64,000 nucleotides of DNA from the NCBI RefSeq assembly GCF_011059145.1, contig NZ_JAALLT010000003.1, forward strand, positions 620,001 to 684,000, given 5' to 3'. Source of the stretch: Halalkalibaculum roseum (GTDB lineage: Bacteria > Bacteroidota > Rhodothermia > Balneolales > Balneolaceae). Numbering within the stretch: the stretch's first letter is position 1; each line of letters begins with the position of its first letter. The translations under genes and the position numbers were made by a program. The notes under the pieces are model-generated. The model worked only from the letters and a program-made list of their open reading frames with translations. It ran no database searches and had not been told where the DNA came from. Positions 1-7,636 of the stretch are shown one piece after another.

Positions 1-114
1 GGCTATGGGATAGTGATTTTCCAGTCTTGAATAGCAATAATCTAAAGTCAGAGTATCAGTTGAATCAGTAGCAAAACTTCCCACTATCAGGAATAGGATA
101 ACTGTAATTGTCAT
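1..114 (-). CDS. TolC-family outer membrane efflux protein, N-terminal fragment (runs off the window)
   Basis: Reading leftwards from an ATG at 114, an open frame of 38 codons runs off the window edge. It starts with a hydrophobic signal-peptide-like stretch (ITVILFLIVGSFA) followed by a segment of the form LTLDYCYSRLENHYPIA. That segment resembles the first helix of TolC-family proteins, where 'LTLEEC...A..NHP' is typical. The start lies 7 bases after the stop of the TetR gene on the same strand, so the two are probably co-transcribed. TetR-TolC-periplasmic adaptor-RND operons are common in Bacteroidota, and the adaptor and pump would lie beyond position 1. The family call rests on a short fragment and is moderate. 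Confidence 0.6.
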   Translation of the reverse strand, partial: MTITVILFLIVGSFATDSTDTLTLDYCYSRLENHYPIA

Positions 115-121
115 GAGTCCT

Positions 122-727
122 TCACTTTTTTATAGCATTAAGTATGAATACAGGCAATTCTTTCTTTCTGTGTTCCAGGAAGTCATTAAACTGTTTATCG
201 TCCATTTCAAAGACAGTTTCAATCATTGGTTTTGCTATCACCGGAAATACACACAAGCCGATAGTGTTTATTATAAACTGTCTCGGATCGATCTTTTTTA
301 TTCTTCCTGACTTTACCTCTCTTTCAATCTGTTCAATGAACCGCGCCGGAATTTTTATACCGATGTTTCTCATGAAATATTGGAATCTCTCCGGATGCTG
401 ATTCATTTCATGAATTACAAACCTGGGTAGATGTGGGTGACTCCGGAACATCGTATAATAGGTCTCCACCAATTTCTCGATCTTGGCTTCAAACTCCATC
501 TCACCATTCAGCACTTTGAAAATTTTTGGGAAGAATTCCCTTATGCTTTGCTGAAACACTTTTTGAAAGAGCTTGTCTTTGCTTCTGAAATAATAGTGAA
601 GCATCGACTTATTGATTCCTGCTTGATCAGCAATAGCCTGCATCCGTGCGCCCGAAAAACCCTGCTTTTGAAATACCTCTTTGGCGGCATGTAAAATTTG
701 TTCTTCTGTCTCTGCTTCTTCAGTCAT
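122..727 (-). CDS. TetR/AcrR family transcriptional regulator
   Basis: This 201-residue protein has the layout of a TetR-family repressor. An N-terminal helix-turn-helix occupies about residues 8-55 (ILHAAKEVFQKQGFSGARMQAIADQAG, then NKSMLHYYFRSKDKLF), where the recognition-helix 'HYYF.SK..L' motif is well preserved. It is followed by an all-helical ligand and dimerisation domain. The gene precedes a TolC-like gene 7 bases downstream, so it probably controls an efflux operon and itself. A palindromic cluster of AACCA/TGGTT half-sites lies 39-82 bases upstream of the start (766-809) and is the obvious candidate operator. The inducing ligand cannot be told from sequence. Confidence 0.92.
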   Translation of the reverse strand: MTEEAETEEQILHAAKEVFQKQGFSGARMQAIADQAGINKSMLHYYFRSKDKLFQKVFQQSIREFFPKIFKVLNGEMEFEAKIEKLVETYYTMFRSHPHLPRFVIHEMNQHPERFQYFMRNIGIKIPARFIEQIEREVKSGRIKKIDPRQFIINTIGLCVFPVIAKPMIETVFEMDDKQFNDFLEHRKKELPVFILNAIKK

Positions 728-765
728 TGGTTCTTTTCAATTTGATTTAACAGTAATCTAAATCA

Positions 766-809
766 TTCAACCAATTTATTCAACCATTTGGTTAAATTAA
801 TTGGTTGAA
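766..809. promoter_or_regulatory. Probable TetR operator cluster (AACCA/TGGTT palindromes)
   Basis: Within 44 bases there are two outer inverted arms, TTCAACCAATT at 766-776 and AATTGGTTGAA at 799-809. Between them is a tight palindrome AACCA-TT-TGGTT at 783-794. All four half-sites share AACCA or its complement. The cluster lies just upstream of the TetR gene, where an autoregulatory operator is expected. Binding is inferred from position and symmetry only. Confidence 0.6.
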
Positions 810-833
810 ATTATAAGTAGCGATTATGATCAT

Positions 834-869
834 AAAAAAAGCCCGTCAGAATTGCTTCTAACGAGCTTT
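834..869 (-). terminator. Rho-independent terminator of the AAA ATPase gene
   Basis: Read on the minus strand, AAAGCTCGT pairs with ACGGGCTTT (one G-U), with an inner TAGAA/TTCTG extension around a GCAA loop. A run of seven T follows. It lies 23 bases beyond the stop of the gene at 892-2604. Confidence 0.85.
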
Positions 870-891
870 AAAAGTTTATTGATCAGCTATT

Positions 892-2604
892 TTATCCGAT
901 GCGCAGTTTCAAATCCTCAATTTTTTCAAGGATTTCACCTCGATCCATCTCCTGGTAGCGTTCGGGCAACAGCTCTTTGGAGGTACACTCAATGACTGCG
1001 CTTAGGGTTTGTAGTTCGACTTCTTCCGGATAGGTTGGTGGGAGAAAATCATTCAATGCCAAATCCAGAATCTCGGGGGAGACCTTTTTCTTTCCCTCAG
1101 CTGCAGCACGGAACTTGGCCCTTGTTAAAGCGGCCTCCATGTCGGCACCGGAAAAGGTTTTAAGCCCCTGCTCGATAACCTGTGGTACATATTCTTCGGT
1201 TAACTGGAGTCCGGTTTTTTTGCTCATGGCCTCAAACAACTCCACACGTTCTTCCTTGGTATGAGGCGGGAACAGGGCAAGGTGTTCTTCCGCCCTTCCC
1301 TGTCGCTTAAGGTCAATGGGCATAAGGTCCGGTCGGGCAGTCATAAGGAACCAGATAATTCTGCCGCGATTTCGCGTATCGCTCATAAAAGTTGCAATCT
1401 GTGAGAACACCCGGCTCGATACACCGCTGTCGCCGCTGGCATCGCGATCACCAAGATAGGCATCCGCCTCATCAATCATTACGGCAACCGGAGCCATAGC
1501 CTTCAGAAGACCCAGTATTTTTTCAAGATTCCCTTCGGTTACACCCTGCCATTGGCTTCGAAAATTTTTAAGCTTCACCATGGGTATGCCTACCTCGCTG
1601 GCAAAACAGGTAACCATAAAAGTTTTACCGGTTCCAACAGGTCCACAGACAAGGTATCCCATGGGCAGCACATCTTGCCTGCCTTGTTTGAGTGCTTTTA
1701 CCGCCTGGCGTAAATGCTTTTTCACATTGGTATGCCCGGCTACATTATCAAGGGTATAATCCGTTTCAACAAATTCCAGCAGACCATAAGCTTCTGCCTC
1801 AATCAGCTCTTTTTTAACTTCAGAGAGACGGCTATGTGTTATCTTCTCCTTATTTTCCCGCGCATTGGAAAGGATACTTCTCAGGTGGATAAAATTGAGT
1901 CCGGCTGTTTGCTGGGCCAAAACCGGACGGCTAACTGCTGAAAGATCTTTATAGGTCTCCTTATCCGTCTCATATTTGATGAACTCGGTTCTCTGCTGTT
2001 CGTTCGGAATGGGAATATGAATATCACTGGTATAGGGATTCTGCACCAGAGTCTTGTTCAGATCCGCCAGATTCTCTGTGATGAGAACCGTAGTGAAATC
2101 AGCAGCCAAAAACATGGGATCGTGCGCCCACCGGGACAGATAAACGAGGGCGGTTCGATCGTCCGAGCCTGTGGATCCCGCCTCATTCATTGGAACAATG
2201 GTTTCCGCATAATCGATGATAAGAGCGATACTCTTTTTGTCATCTACACGAATCCGAAAATATTGCTCCAGGAGTGAAAATACCCTTACCGGATCCTTCG
2301 GCAGCTTATTGGCATAATCGGTTCCAAGCAGGGAGTCACGTCCCGCAACGGCACGGTTAAAATCTTTTTGAGATTCCTTATCCCTGAAATAGATGCCTGA
2401 AGAACGATCATAAAAGACAACAAAATCTCGAGCACCAAAGAATTCTTCCGAAAGAAAGGTCTTCAACCGTACAAAATCGGTCTTATCTTTTTTATTGAGG
2501 CAAACCATGTCATGGACATTGCCATGCAACAAGAACTGGTTGATGGTACGACTCAGGTATTTCTGAGCAAATTCTTGTCCCCAAGACGGATAGTGGTCAA
2601 ACAT
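892..2604 (-). CDS. AAA+ ATPase with a degenerate first AAA module
   Basis: This is a 570-residue soluble protein. A complete AAA+ core lies in the second half: Walker A GPVGTGKT at residues 321-328, Walker B VAVMIDEAD at about 373-381, and a sensor-1/arginine-finger region TARPDLMPIDLKRQGRAEEH at about 422-441. A helical lid follows to about residue 530. The first half (about 120-215) looks like a second, degraded AAA module. IALIIDYAET sits where Walker B would be, TTVLITENLADLN resembles sensor 1, and IPIPNEQQRTEFI resembles the usual 'lPd..eR..I' strand, but no P-loop is visible. The protein probably remodels or unfolds proteins, but its substrate is unknown and no partner gene is adjacent. 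It is expressed alone, with its own terminator. Confidence 0.85.
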   Translation of the reverse strand: MFDHYPSWGQEFAQKYLSRTINQFLLHGNVHDMVCLNKKDKTDFVRLKTFLSEEFFGARDFVVFYDRSSGIYFRDKESQKDFNRAVAGRDSLLGTDYANKLPKDPVRVFSLLEQYFRIRVDDKKSIALIIDYAETIVPMNEAGSTGSDDRTALVYLSRWAHDPMFLAADFTTVLITENLADLNKTLVQNPYTSDIHIPIPNEQQRTEFIKYETDKETYKDLSAVSRPVLAQQTAGLNFIHLRSILSNARENKEKITHSRLSEVKKELIEAEAYGLLEFVETDYTLDNVAGHTNVKKHLRQAVKALKQGRQDVLPMGYLVCGPVGTGKTFMVTCFASEVGIPMVKLKNFRSQWQGVTEGNLEKILGLLKAMAPVAVMIDEADAYLGDRDASGDSGVSSRVFSQIATFMSDTRNRGRIIWFLMTARPDLMPIDLKRQGRAEEHLALFPPHTKEERVELFEAMSKKTGLQLTEEYVPQVIEQGLKTFSGADMEAALTRAKFRAAAEGKKKVSPEILDLALNDFLPPTYPEEVELQTLSAVIECTSKELLPERYQEMDRGEILEKIEDLKLRIG

Positions 2605-2738
2605 CTCTTTTGTTTATTTTTAGAATTTTTCTTGGTTGCATGTTTTAGGGACCTATGCTAAGTGTAGAAAAAATATTTCTACTGCTTTATACTATTCATC
2701 TACTGTAATTCAAGTACTTGATCACAGTTAAAAAGCAC

Positions 2739-4013
2739 TCAGTCAATCAGTACGATTTTCACGGTTTCGATCCTGCTTGGTGATGCTTTGCTTATTATGA
2801 ATTTGTTATTGCCTATCAGCAACTCTTCATTAACCTTGGGAATACGTCCAAGGGAATCGATAATGTAGCCGGCCAGTGTTTCATAGTCTGATGTCTCCTC
2901 CGGCAAACTGATCTCAGGATATTGCTCCCTGAGGTCCTCAATTTCCACCCCTCCGCTAATCACAAAAGTGTTATTGGAAAGCTTTTTCATGATGTGATCT
3001 TCAGTATCGTACTCATCCTGAATATCGCCAACCACCTCTTCAAGCACGTCTTCGATGGTAATCATACCGGCTGTACCGCCGTATTCATCAATAACCACCG
3101 CTACCGAAATATTTGACTTCCGGAACTCCGAAAGCAGATCCTTCGATTTCTGAGATGAAGGCACCAGTTTAATGGGACGCATGATCTCAGTCAAGTTCTT
3201 CGGATTGTTAAACAGGTCATAGGCAAAAATTACACCGATGATATCATCAATAGATTCTTGGTAAACCGGCAGCTTGGAGAAGCCTGATGAGATAAAAACC
3301 TTTAATGTCTCTTCAATACTGGTATTTTTTTCAATAGCCACGATATCGGTACGCGGAATCATTGACTCTTTGACCCGTTTGTTCGACAGCTCCAGTACGT
3401 TGTGAAGTATCTCCGAATCTTCTTTATCCAAATCACTGCCTCCTGTATCACGAAGCTCTTTAAAAATGAGCTCAACATCCTGGCGGCGGAATACCTGGCC
3501 CGACCGGTCGATTTCAGGATTAATCATTCTGATAAGGAAATCTGAAGAGAGATCGGCGAGATAAATGAGGGGTCTAAAAATCCAATTACAAATCTGTTGC
3601 GGTATGGCAATAATCTTCACCCACCAGTCGGCGTGTATGCGGAAAAGAGCTTTGGGCAAAATCTCTCCGAAAATCATAATGACGACTGAAGCAATGATGG
3701 TCTGTATCACTAACAAGGTTACCGGAGAGGGACCAAAACCTACCCATGATTCGAAGATATTGGTGATGGGAGCCACCAAAAAGAGGGTCATCAGTGTAGC
3801 GTAGACCACGTTGACAATGTTATTTCCTACCAGAGTTGTTGTCAGAAAGGTCTCCGGATTACGGACAAAGTAGTTTACAACCCTACCGGTCCAGGATGTT
3901 TTACGTGATTCAATCTCAAGCTTAAGCCGGTTGGCACTGACAAAGGCTATCTCAGAGCCGGAGAAAAATCCGCTGAGGAGTACGGTGAGTAAAATTAGTA
4001 ATAGTTCGATCAT
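2739..4013 (-). CDS. CNNM/CorC (HlyC) family membrane protein with CBS domains
   Basis: The 424-residue product shows the standard order of this family. A DUF21/CNNM membrane domain with about four hydrophobic segments spans roughly residues 1-185. A CBS pair follows at about 205-325 (VKESMIPRTDIVAIEK, then VAVVIDEYGGTAGMITIEDVLEEVVGDIQDEYD). A C-terminal CorC_HlyC domain covers about 340-420. Family members are proposed to take part in Mg or Co efflux. In Bacteroidota the same architecture includes GldE, a gliding-associated protein, but nothing here favours that assignment. The start lies 4 bases from a GGTATAAGG word array, so the native promoter may have been displaced or the gene may be read from upstream. 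Confidence 0.9.
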   Translation of the reverse strand: MIELLLILLTVLLSGFFSGSEIAFVSANRLKLEIESRKTSWTGRVVNYFVRNPETFLTTTLVGNNIVNVVYATLMTLFLVAPITNIFESWVGFGPSPVTLLVIQTIIASVVIMIFGEILPKALFRIHADWWVKIIAIPQQICNWIFRPLIYLADLSSDFLIRMINPEIDRSGQVFRRQDVELIFKELRDTGGSDLDKEDSEILHNVLELSNKRVKESMIPRTDIVAIEKNTSIEETLKVFISSGFSKLPVYQESIDDIIGVIFAYDLFNNPKNLTEIMRPIKLVPSSQKSKDLLSEFRKSNISVAVVIDEYGGTAGMITIEDVLEEVVGDIQDEYDTEDHIMKKLSNNTFVISGGVEIEDLREQYPEISLPEETSDYETLAGYIIDSLGRIPKVNEELLIGNNKFIISKASPSRIETVKIVLID

Positions 4014-4017
4014 TATT

Positions 4018-4050
4018 GGGTATAAGGGAAAAAGGTATAAGGTATAAGGT
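4018..4050. repeat. Left GGTATAAGG word array
   Basis: Three copies of the word GGTATAAGG lie in direct orientation: one at about 4019, then two abutting copies within 4034-4050, with an A-rich gap after the first. The complementary words occur 500 bases away beyond the four-helix-bundle gene. Confidence 0.75.
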
Positions 4051-4078
4051 TAAATAGGATTTATTTATTAACCTATAT

Positions 4079-4522
4079 TTATTTCAGATTCGGTTTTTGC
4101 CTTTTCACAAATCCAATATAGCCATTAAGTGTTTTTTTCGATTCTTCGATATGTTCAATTCCTTTATCAAAAATAGGTCTGCTAATATACTGTAAATCAA
4201 GTGCACTTATTAAATGGTCTTTCAATTCATATAAAGAAGCCCGGGATATTCGGTAAAACTGTAATCCTTCCTGGTAATGAAATCTGCCATACCCCTCAGC
4301 TATGTTTGCCGTCGTACTGATAGCAGCTTTTCGTATTTGGGTATCTAGTCCAAACTTTTCCTCTATAGGAAGAGAAGGCAAGACAGAGTTATAGAAGTAT
4401 AACTTTACGGTTCTGGCTTTCTTCCAAGCTTCAAGAGTAGTGAAGTCTTTCCCTGAATCATATGAGGCTGATTCATCCTCAATTGAATTAACAACTTTCT
4501 TAATTCCAGGTTTACTCTTCAT
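4079..4522 (-). CDS. Four-helix-bundle protein (S23/IVP family)
   Basis: This 147-residue protein belongs to the family first found as an open frame in the 23S rRNA intervening sequence of Leptospira. The diagnostic stretch RKAAISTTANIAEGYGR is present near residue 80, with LEAWKKARTVKLYFY before it and FYRISRASLYELKDHL after it. The protein should fold as an all-helical bundle. Members assemble as pentamers, and bAvd of diversity-generating retroelements is a relative that binds nucleic acid. No reverse transcriptase or rRNA is present here. An ATG at 4522 is preferred over the TTG one codon earlier. The gene stands alone between inverted GGTATAAGG arrays and has an unusual N-terminal extension of about 27 residues. 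Its biological role is unknown. Confidence 0.88.
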   Translation of the reverse strand: MKSKPGIKKVVNSIEDESASYDSGKDFTTLEAWKKARTVKLYFYNSVLPSLPIEEKFGLDTQIRKAAISTTANIAEGYGRFHYQEGLQFYRISRASLYELKDHLISALDLQYISRPIFDKGIEHIEESKKTLNGYIGFVKRQKPNLK

Positions 4523-4551
4523 CAATTAATAGTTCTTATTTGAAACTCCCT

Positions 4552-4577
4552 CCTTATACCCTATACCGTATACCTTA
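4552..4577. repeat. Right GGTATAAGG word array (inverted)
   Basis: Three imperfect copies of the complementary word follow one another (CCTTATACC, CTATACC, GTATACCTTA). They are in inverse orientation to the left array. The last bases of this array are the stop codon of the enoyl-CoA hydratase gene. Confidence 0.7.
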
Positions 4578-5351
4578 TTTTCCTTTGAAGTTGGGTTTTC
4601 TTTTTTCGAGGAATGCGCCGGTGCCCTCTTTGAAGTCTTCTGTGTCGCAAAGCAATCCGAACAGATCAGCTTCAACCTGGTATCCATTGGAATCATCGGA
4701 GTGATAAACGGCCGCAATCGCTTTGCTGATGGCTATCGGTCCATTTTTCAATATGGTCCCCAGCAAATTTTTGGCCTCTTCTTCAGCATTTTCCGAAATA
4801 TTGTTGACCAGGCCCATTTCAAGCGCTTTCTCTGCCGATACCTGTTTGCCCGTCAAGATCATTTCCAATGCACGGGCGTTGCCCACAATGTGTGATAAAC
4901 GCTGGGTACCGCCATAACCGGGAATGAGCCCGAGACCTACTTCAGGAAGTCCGAATTTAGCATTGGGAGTGGCAATGCGCAGGTGACAAGCCATTGCCAA
5001 TTCGGCTCCGCCCCCAAGGGCATATCCGTTGACCACAGCAATAACCGGTTTCCGGGTGTCTTCAATAGCCTGAAAAATCTGCTGGCCTTTTTGAGAAGCC
5101 ATTCTACCCGATCGCTCGTCCAAATCAGCCAGCTCCTTGATATCGGCACCGGCTACGAATGCTTTCTCTCCCGAACCGGTCAGTAGTACCGCTTTAATCT
5201 CATTATTAATCTGAATGTCCTTAAATACTTCTGCCAACTCATTTAACACTTGGTCATTTAAAGCGTTTAACTTTTCCGGGCGATTGATGACAACTTTAGC
5301 TATTCCATGATCATCAATTTCAACAGAAATCGTCTTGTAAGACTGGCTCAT
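4575..5351 (-). CDS. Enoyl-CoA hydratase/isomerase family protein
   Basis: This is a 258-residue crotonase-fold enzyme of normal length. The oxyanion-hole segment AGADIKEL lies at residues 67-74. The two catalytic glutamates of true hydratases are present: E117 in GGGAELAMACHLRIA and E137 in FGLPEVGLGLIPGYGGTQRL. Their 20-residue spacing matches the classical enzyme. It should hydrate trans-2-enoyl-CoA to 3-hydroxyacyl-CoA in fatty acid or amino acid breakdown. No other beta-oxidation gene is adjacent, so the in vivo substrate is not defined. The stop codon lies within the right end of a GGTATAAGG word array, and the C-terminus (FLEKRKPNFKGK) looks intact. Confidence 0.92.
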   Translation of the reverse strand: MSQSYKTISVEIDDHGIAKVVINRPEKLNALNDQVLNELAEVFKDIQINNEIKAVLLTGSGEKAFVAGADIKELADLDERSGRMASQKGQQIFQAIEDTRKPVIAVVNGYALGGGAELAMACHLRIATPNAKFGLPEVGLGLIPGYGGTQRLSHIVGNARALEMILTGKQVSAEKALEMGLVNNISENAEEEAKNLLGTILKNGPIAISKAIAAVYHSDDSNGYQVEADLFGLLCDTEDFKEGTGAFLEKRKPNFKGK

Positions 5352-5360
5352 ATGTATCTT

Positions 5361-6245
5361 CTATTCTTTAACGCGTTTTGAAGTGTTTATTTGCTGCTCA
5401 GTTTCCTTGGCTGCCTGAGCTTCCTTAAGTTCGGCATCCAAATCAATTTCATCAAGACCGGAATAGGAAGGGAGTATATCCTGGTCCAGATCATCTATGA
5501 GCTGGGAAGTTTCTTCAACCTCTTCTAAAAGGTTGTCGAGCTGAAAACCGATCTCTTCCGGATTGCTCATCGTCATAGACTGTTCGTAGATATAACGGAT
5601 GGCATCCTCAATAGTTTCCAAATGGGTTTCACAGATCAGATACTTCTCTTTGGCAATTTCAAATTTTTTGAGACGCTTTTTAAGTATGGCAATCCTGCGT
5701 AATCGTGTCTTTTTAAGTCTTTCGGACTTCAGCGTTTCAAGCTTCTCCTCTTCGTTATTAACTTCTCTTTTCAAACTTTCTTCAACAGACGTGTCCATGT
5801 ACAGCTTGTAACGCTTGTGAAGATCCAGAAGCGTAAGATAATTGGAAATTAATTCTCCAATTTTTTTCCTGATATTTTCCAATAGCCCTTGTGAGCTGTA
5901 GGGAAGCTTGTCGAAATTTTCTTTGATAAGCTTTGTGAGATGTTTCAATACCAGGAAGCGCTTTTTACTTTTCTGATCAAGTTCCTGAAATACGGTCTTC
6001 TCTTCATCTTCAGAATTCCGGTCTCTTAGTTTCTGAAGCTTGACATTCTTTCTGAACCGTGGCAGCCGCGGCACGATACCGAGATACATCAGCTCCGTAC
6101 CGAAAGCCATGGAGAGTATCACGTTCGAAATCAACCCGACATCACTGAGTGTGAAAGCCGTTACGGTTGCAACCAATAAAAAACCCATATTTATCGGGTG
6201 CAAAAACGCTTCTCTTGTATAATTAATAGAAGTATCCTTGTCCAT
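5361..6245 (-). CDS. Membrane-anchored coiled-coil protein of a PspA operon
   Basis: This 294-residue protein belongs to no family I can name. Residues about 15-60 hold two hydrophobic segments (MGFLLVATVTAFTL and LISNVILSMAFGTELMYLGIV). A long, highly charged helical region follows from about 65 to 250, rich in K, E and L and predicted to be coiled coil. The tail is acidic. It is the last of three genes transcribed leftwards, 5 bases after its neighbour, and that operon begins with pspA. An inner-membrane anchor or receptor for the PspA-like assembly is a reasonable inference, with no direct support beyond location and architecture. Confidence 0.75.
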   Translation of the reverse strand: MDKDTSINYTREAFLHPINMGFLLVATVTAFTLSDVGLISNVILSMAFGTELMYLGIVPRLPRFRKNVKLQKLRDRNSEDEEKTVFQELDQKSKKRFLVLKHLTKLIKENFDKLPYSSQGLLENIRKKIGELISNYLTLLDLHKRYKLYMDTSVEESLKREVNNEEEKLETLKSERLKKTRLRRIAILKKRLKKFEIAKEKYLICETHLETIEDAIRYIYEQSMTMSNPEEIGFQLDNLLEEVEETSQLIDDLDQDILPSYSGLDEIDLDAELKEAQAAKETEQQINTSKRVKE

Positions 6246-6250
6246 AGAGA

Positions 6251-6727
6251 TTAATTCTCCTTCTTGCTATTATCTGTCTCTTCTGCCGTCGAGCTTTCAG
6301 CCTTTTCTTCAGTAGATTTTTTCGTACCTATCGTTTTTTCAACACTTATAGAATCCGCTTGCTGTTCGATCTCAGTATAGAGCAAGCCCATCTCGATCTT
6401 AGCCTGGCGGAGCGTCTCTTTAGCTTTGGCTTTTTTCAGCTCTTCGTCGCGTTCTACCTCAGCTATAGCATCATCTTCCGACATGGCCAGGCTATCCATT
6501 GCCACATCGAGCCGGGCTTCCACATTGGCAATCTTACTCTTAACCTTATAGAGAAACTCATCAAAGTTGTCAGTAAGTTGGGTGGTGTCCATGTTTTTAA
6601 GAGCATCTGAAATGTTCTGTGTCTTTTTAGACCGGGCAAGACGCTCTTTTACCTCACGTATCTTGCGATAGTGCTGCTTGTACTCTTCCTTTAGTTTTTC
6701 ACGTTCTTCGCGACTGTCGCTACTCAT
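6251..6727 (-). CDS. Small coiled-coil protein between pspA and a membrane partner
   Basis: The 158-residue product is almost entirely charged helix (EEREKLKEEYKQHYRKIREVKERL) with no membrane segment and no signal peptide. The middle (DEFLYKVKSKIANVEARLDVAMDSL) resembles the corresponding part of the PspA-like neighbour, where NEARMELALDSID is found. This suggests a shortened relative of PspA, or a subunit built on the same helix. It is 18 bases downstream of pspA and 5 bases upstream of the membrane protein gene, so the three are very probably one operon. The function is unknown. The C-terminal 35 residues are low-complexity and acidic. Confidence 0.75.
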   Translation of the reverse strand: MSSDSREEREKLKEEYKQHYRKIREVKERLARSKKTQNISDALKNMDTTQLTDNFDEFLYKVKSKIANVEARLDVAMDSLAMSEDDAIAEVERDEELKKAKAKETLRQAKIEMGLLYTEIEQQADSISVEKTIGTKKSTEEKAESSTAEETDNSKKEN

Positions 6728-6745
6728 GGTTAGTCCCGCTTACGT

Positions 6746-7528
6746 TTAGGATTTAGATTTTTCCTTCTTGCCCACTGTTTTGCCCTTATCTTTTTCACCG
6801 GTGCTTTCTTCTTCCTCAATTTCGATCTGCTTGCCAACCTTCTTCTCCTGCTCTTCCACTCCATCGGCAAGACCCATTTCAGATTTGAATTGCTTCACCA
6901 ATTCTGAGGCGCGCAGCTTCTCTGCATTGGCTTCAATTTCCATGGTTTCCGTATCGATACTATCTAAGGCCAGTTCCATGCGGGCTTCATTTTTAGCTGT
7001 TTGCTCATTGAGCCTGTTAAGCATTTCATCATGAGTCTGGTCAAGTCCGCCAACTTCAAACTGTTCCATGGCATCTGCCACTTTACCTTGCCATTCAGCC
7101 CGTTCACTCGCGCGGAGAGCCTCCTTGGCTTCCTGGATTTTACGATCTTTTTCTCGGACAAACGCTTTCTTCACTTTCAGAGATTTTTCATAAGCCTGTT
7201 CGGCAAATTTCAGCTGCTCTTTGGAACTGCTCATACTCTCCTTTGCCTGTTCAAGCTGCAGGGCATAGCCTTCGGCAATGTCATCCCTGTCTGCCTGAAT
7301 AGCAGATTTTATCTTTGCGGTAAGGTCCTGTATGCGTTTTTCATACTTGTTTACCTCTTTCTGAAGCATCATCATATTGGCCTTAACGGTGGCAATATTT
7401 TCGTTCATTTGAGGGATCTGGTCATTCAAGTCCCGAATATTCTGCTCCAAAATCAATTTTGGATCTTCCATGGAACTGATAAATCCACTGAAAATAGACT
7501 TGATTGCGCGAATGAGTCGTTTAAACAT
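6746..7528 (-). CDS. pspA: PspA/IM30 (Vipp1) family membrane-remodelling protein
   Basis: This is a 260-residue member of the PspA/Vipp1 family, bacterial relatives of ESCRT-III. It opens with an amphipathic helix (MFKRLIRAIKSIFSGFIS) and continues with the family pattern DPKLILEQNIRDLNDQIPQMNENIATVKA. Long heptad-rich helices follow to about residue 220. Family members bind stressed inner membrane and polymerise there. The start at 7528 was chosen because MFKRL is the usual family N-terminus; a longer frame begins at 7567 but would place 13 unrelated residues before the amphipathic helix. The C-terminal 40 residues are an acidic and lysine-rich tail not typical of E. coli PspA. It is the first gene of a three-gene operon. 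No pspB, pspC or pspF was seen. Confidence 0.9.
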   Translation of the reverse strand: MFKRLIRAIKSIFSGFISSMEDPKLILEQNIRDLNDQIPQMNENIATVKANMMMLQKEVNKYEKRIQDLTAKIKSAIQADRDDIAEGYALQLEQAKESMSSSKEQLKFAEQAYEKSLKVKKAFVREKDRKIQEAKEALRASERAEWQGKVADAMEQFEVGGLDQTHDEMLNRLNEQTAKNEARMELALDSIDTETMEIEANAEKLRASELVKQFKSEMGLADGVEEQEKKVGKQIEIEEEESTGEKDKGKTVGKKEKSKS

Positions 7529-7636
7529 TGTTTTTGTACTTTTATTAAGATTGCCCTGCCCTAACACCCACTGTTTTAAGGGGTATAATGCCTATTAAGA
7601 TAAAGTTATGTTATTTTATCGTTATTGCAATTTTTA

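Larger units (their letters stand above)
4018..4577. mobile_element. Candidate element: inverted GGTATAAGG word arrays enclosing a four-helix-bundle gene
   Basis: The left array (4018-4050) carries GGTATAAGG-type words in one orientation. The right array (4552-4577) carries the complementary words CCTTATACC, CTATACC and GTATACC. Between them lies one gene of about 450 bases and nothing else. The right array begins at the stop codon of the enoyl-CoA hydratase gene, and the left array ends just before the CNNM gene. The unit therefore looks like an insertion between two ordinary genes. No transposase, target duplication or terminal tip is recognisable, so mobility is inferred. Confidence 0.4.

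Noticed and set aside
4079-4522. Diversity-generating retroelement, because the four-helix-bundle protein is a relative of bAvd
   Set aside because: No reverse transcriptase gene and no template/variable repeat pair were found in the window. The family also occurs widely without retroelements.
7001-7564. A 187-codon plus-strand frame opposite pspA
   Set aside because: It mirrors the low-complexity heptad codons of pspA on the other strand and has no recognisable motif, so it is a shadow frame.
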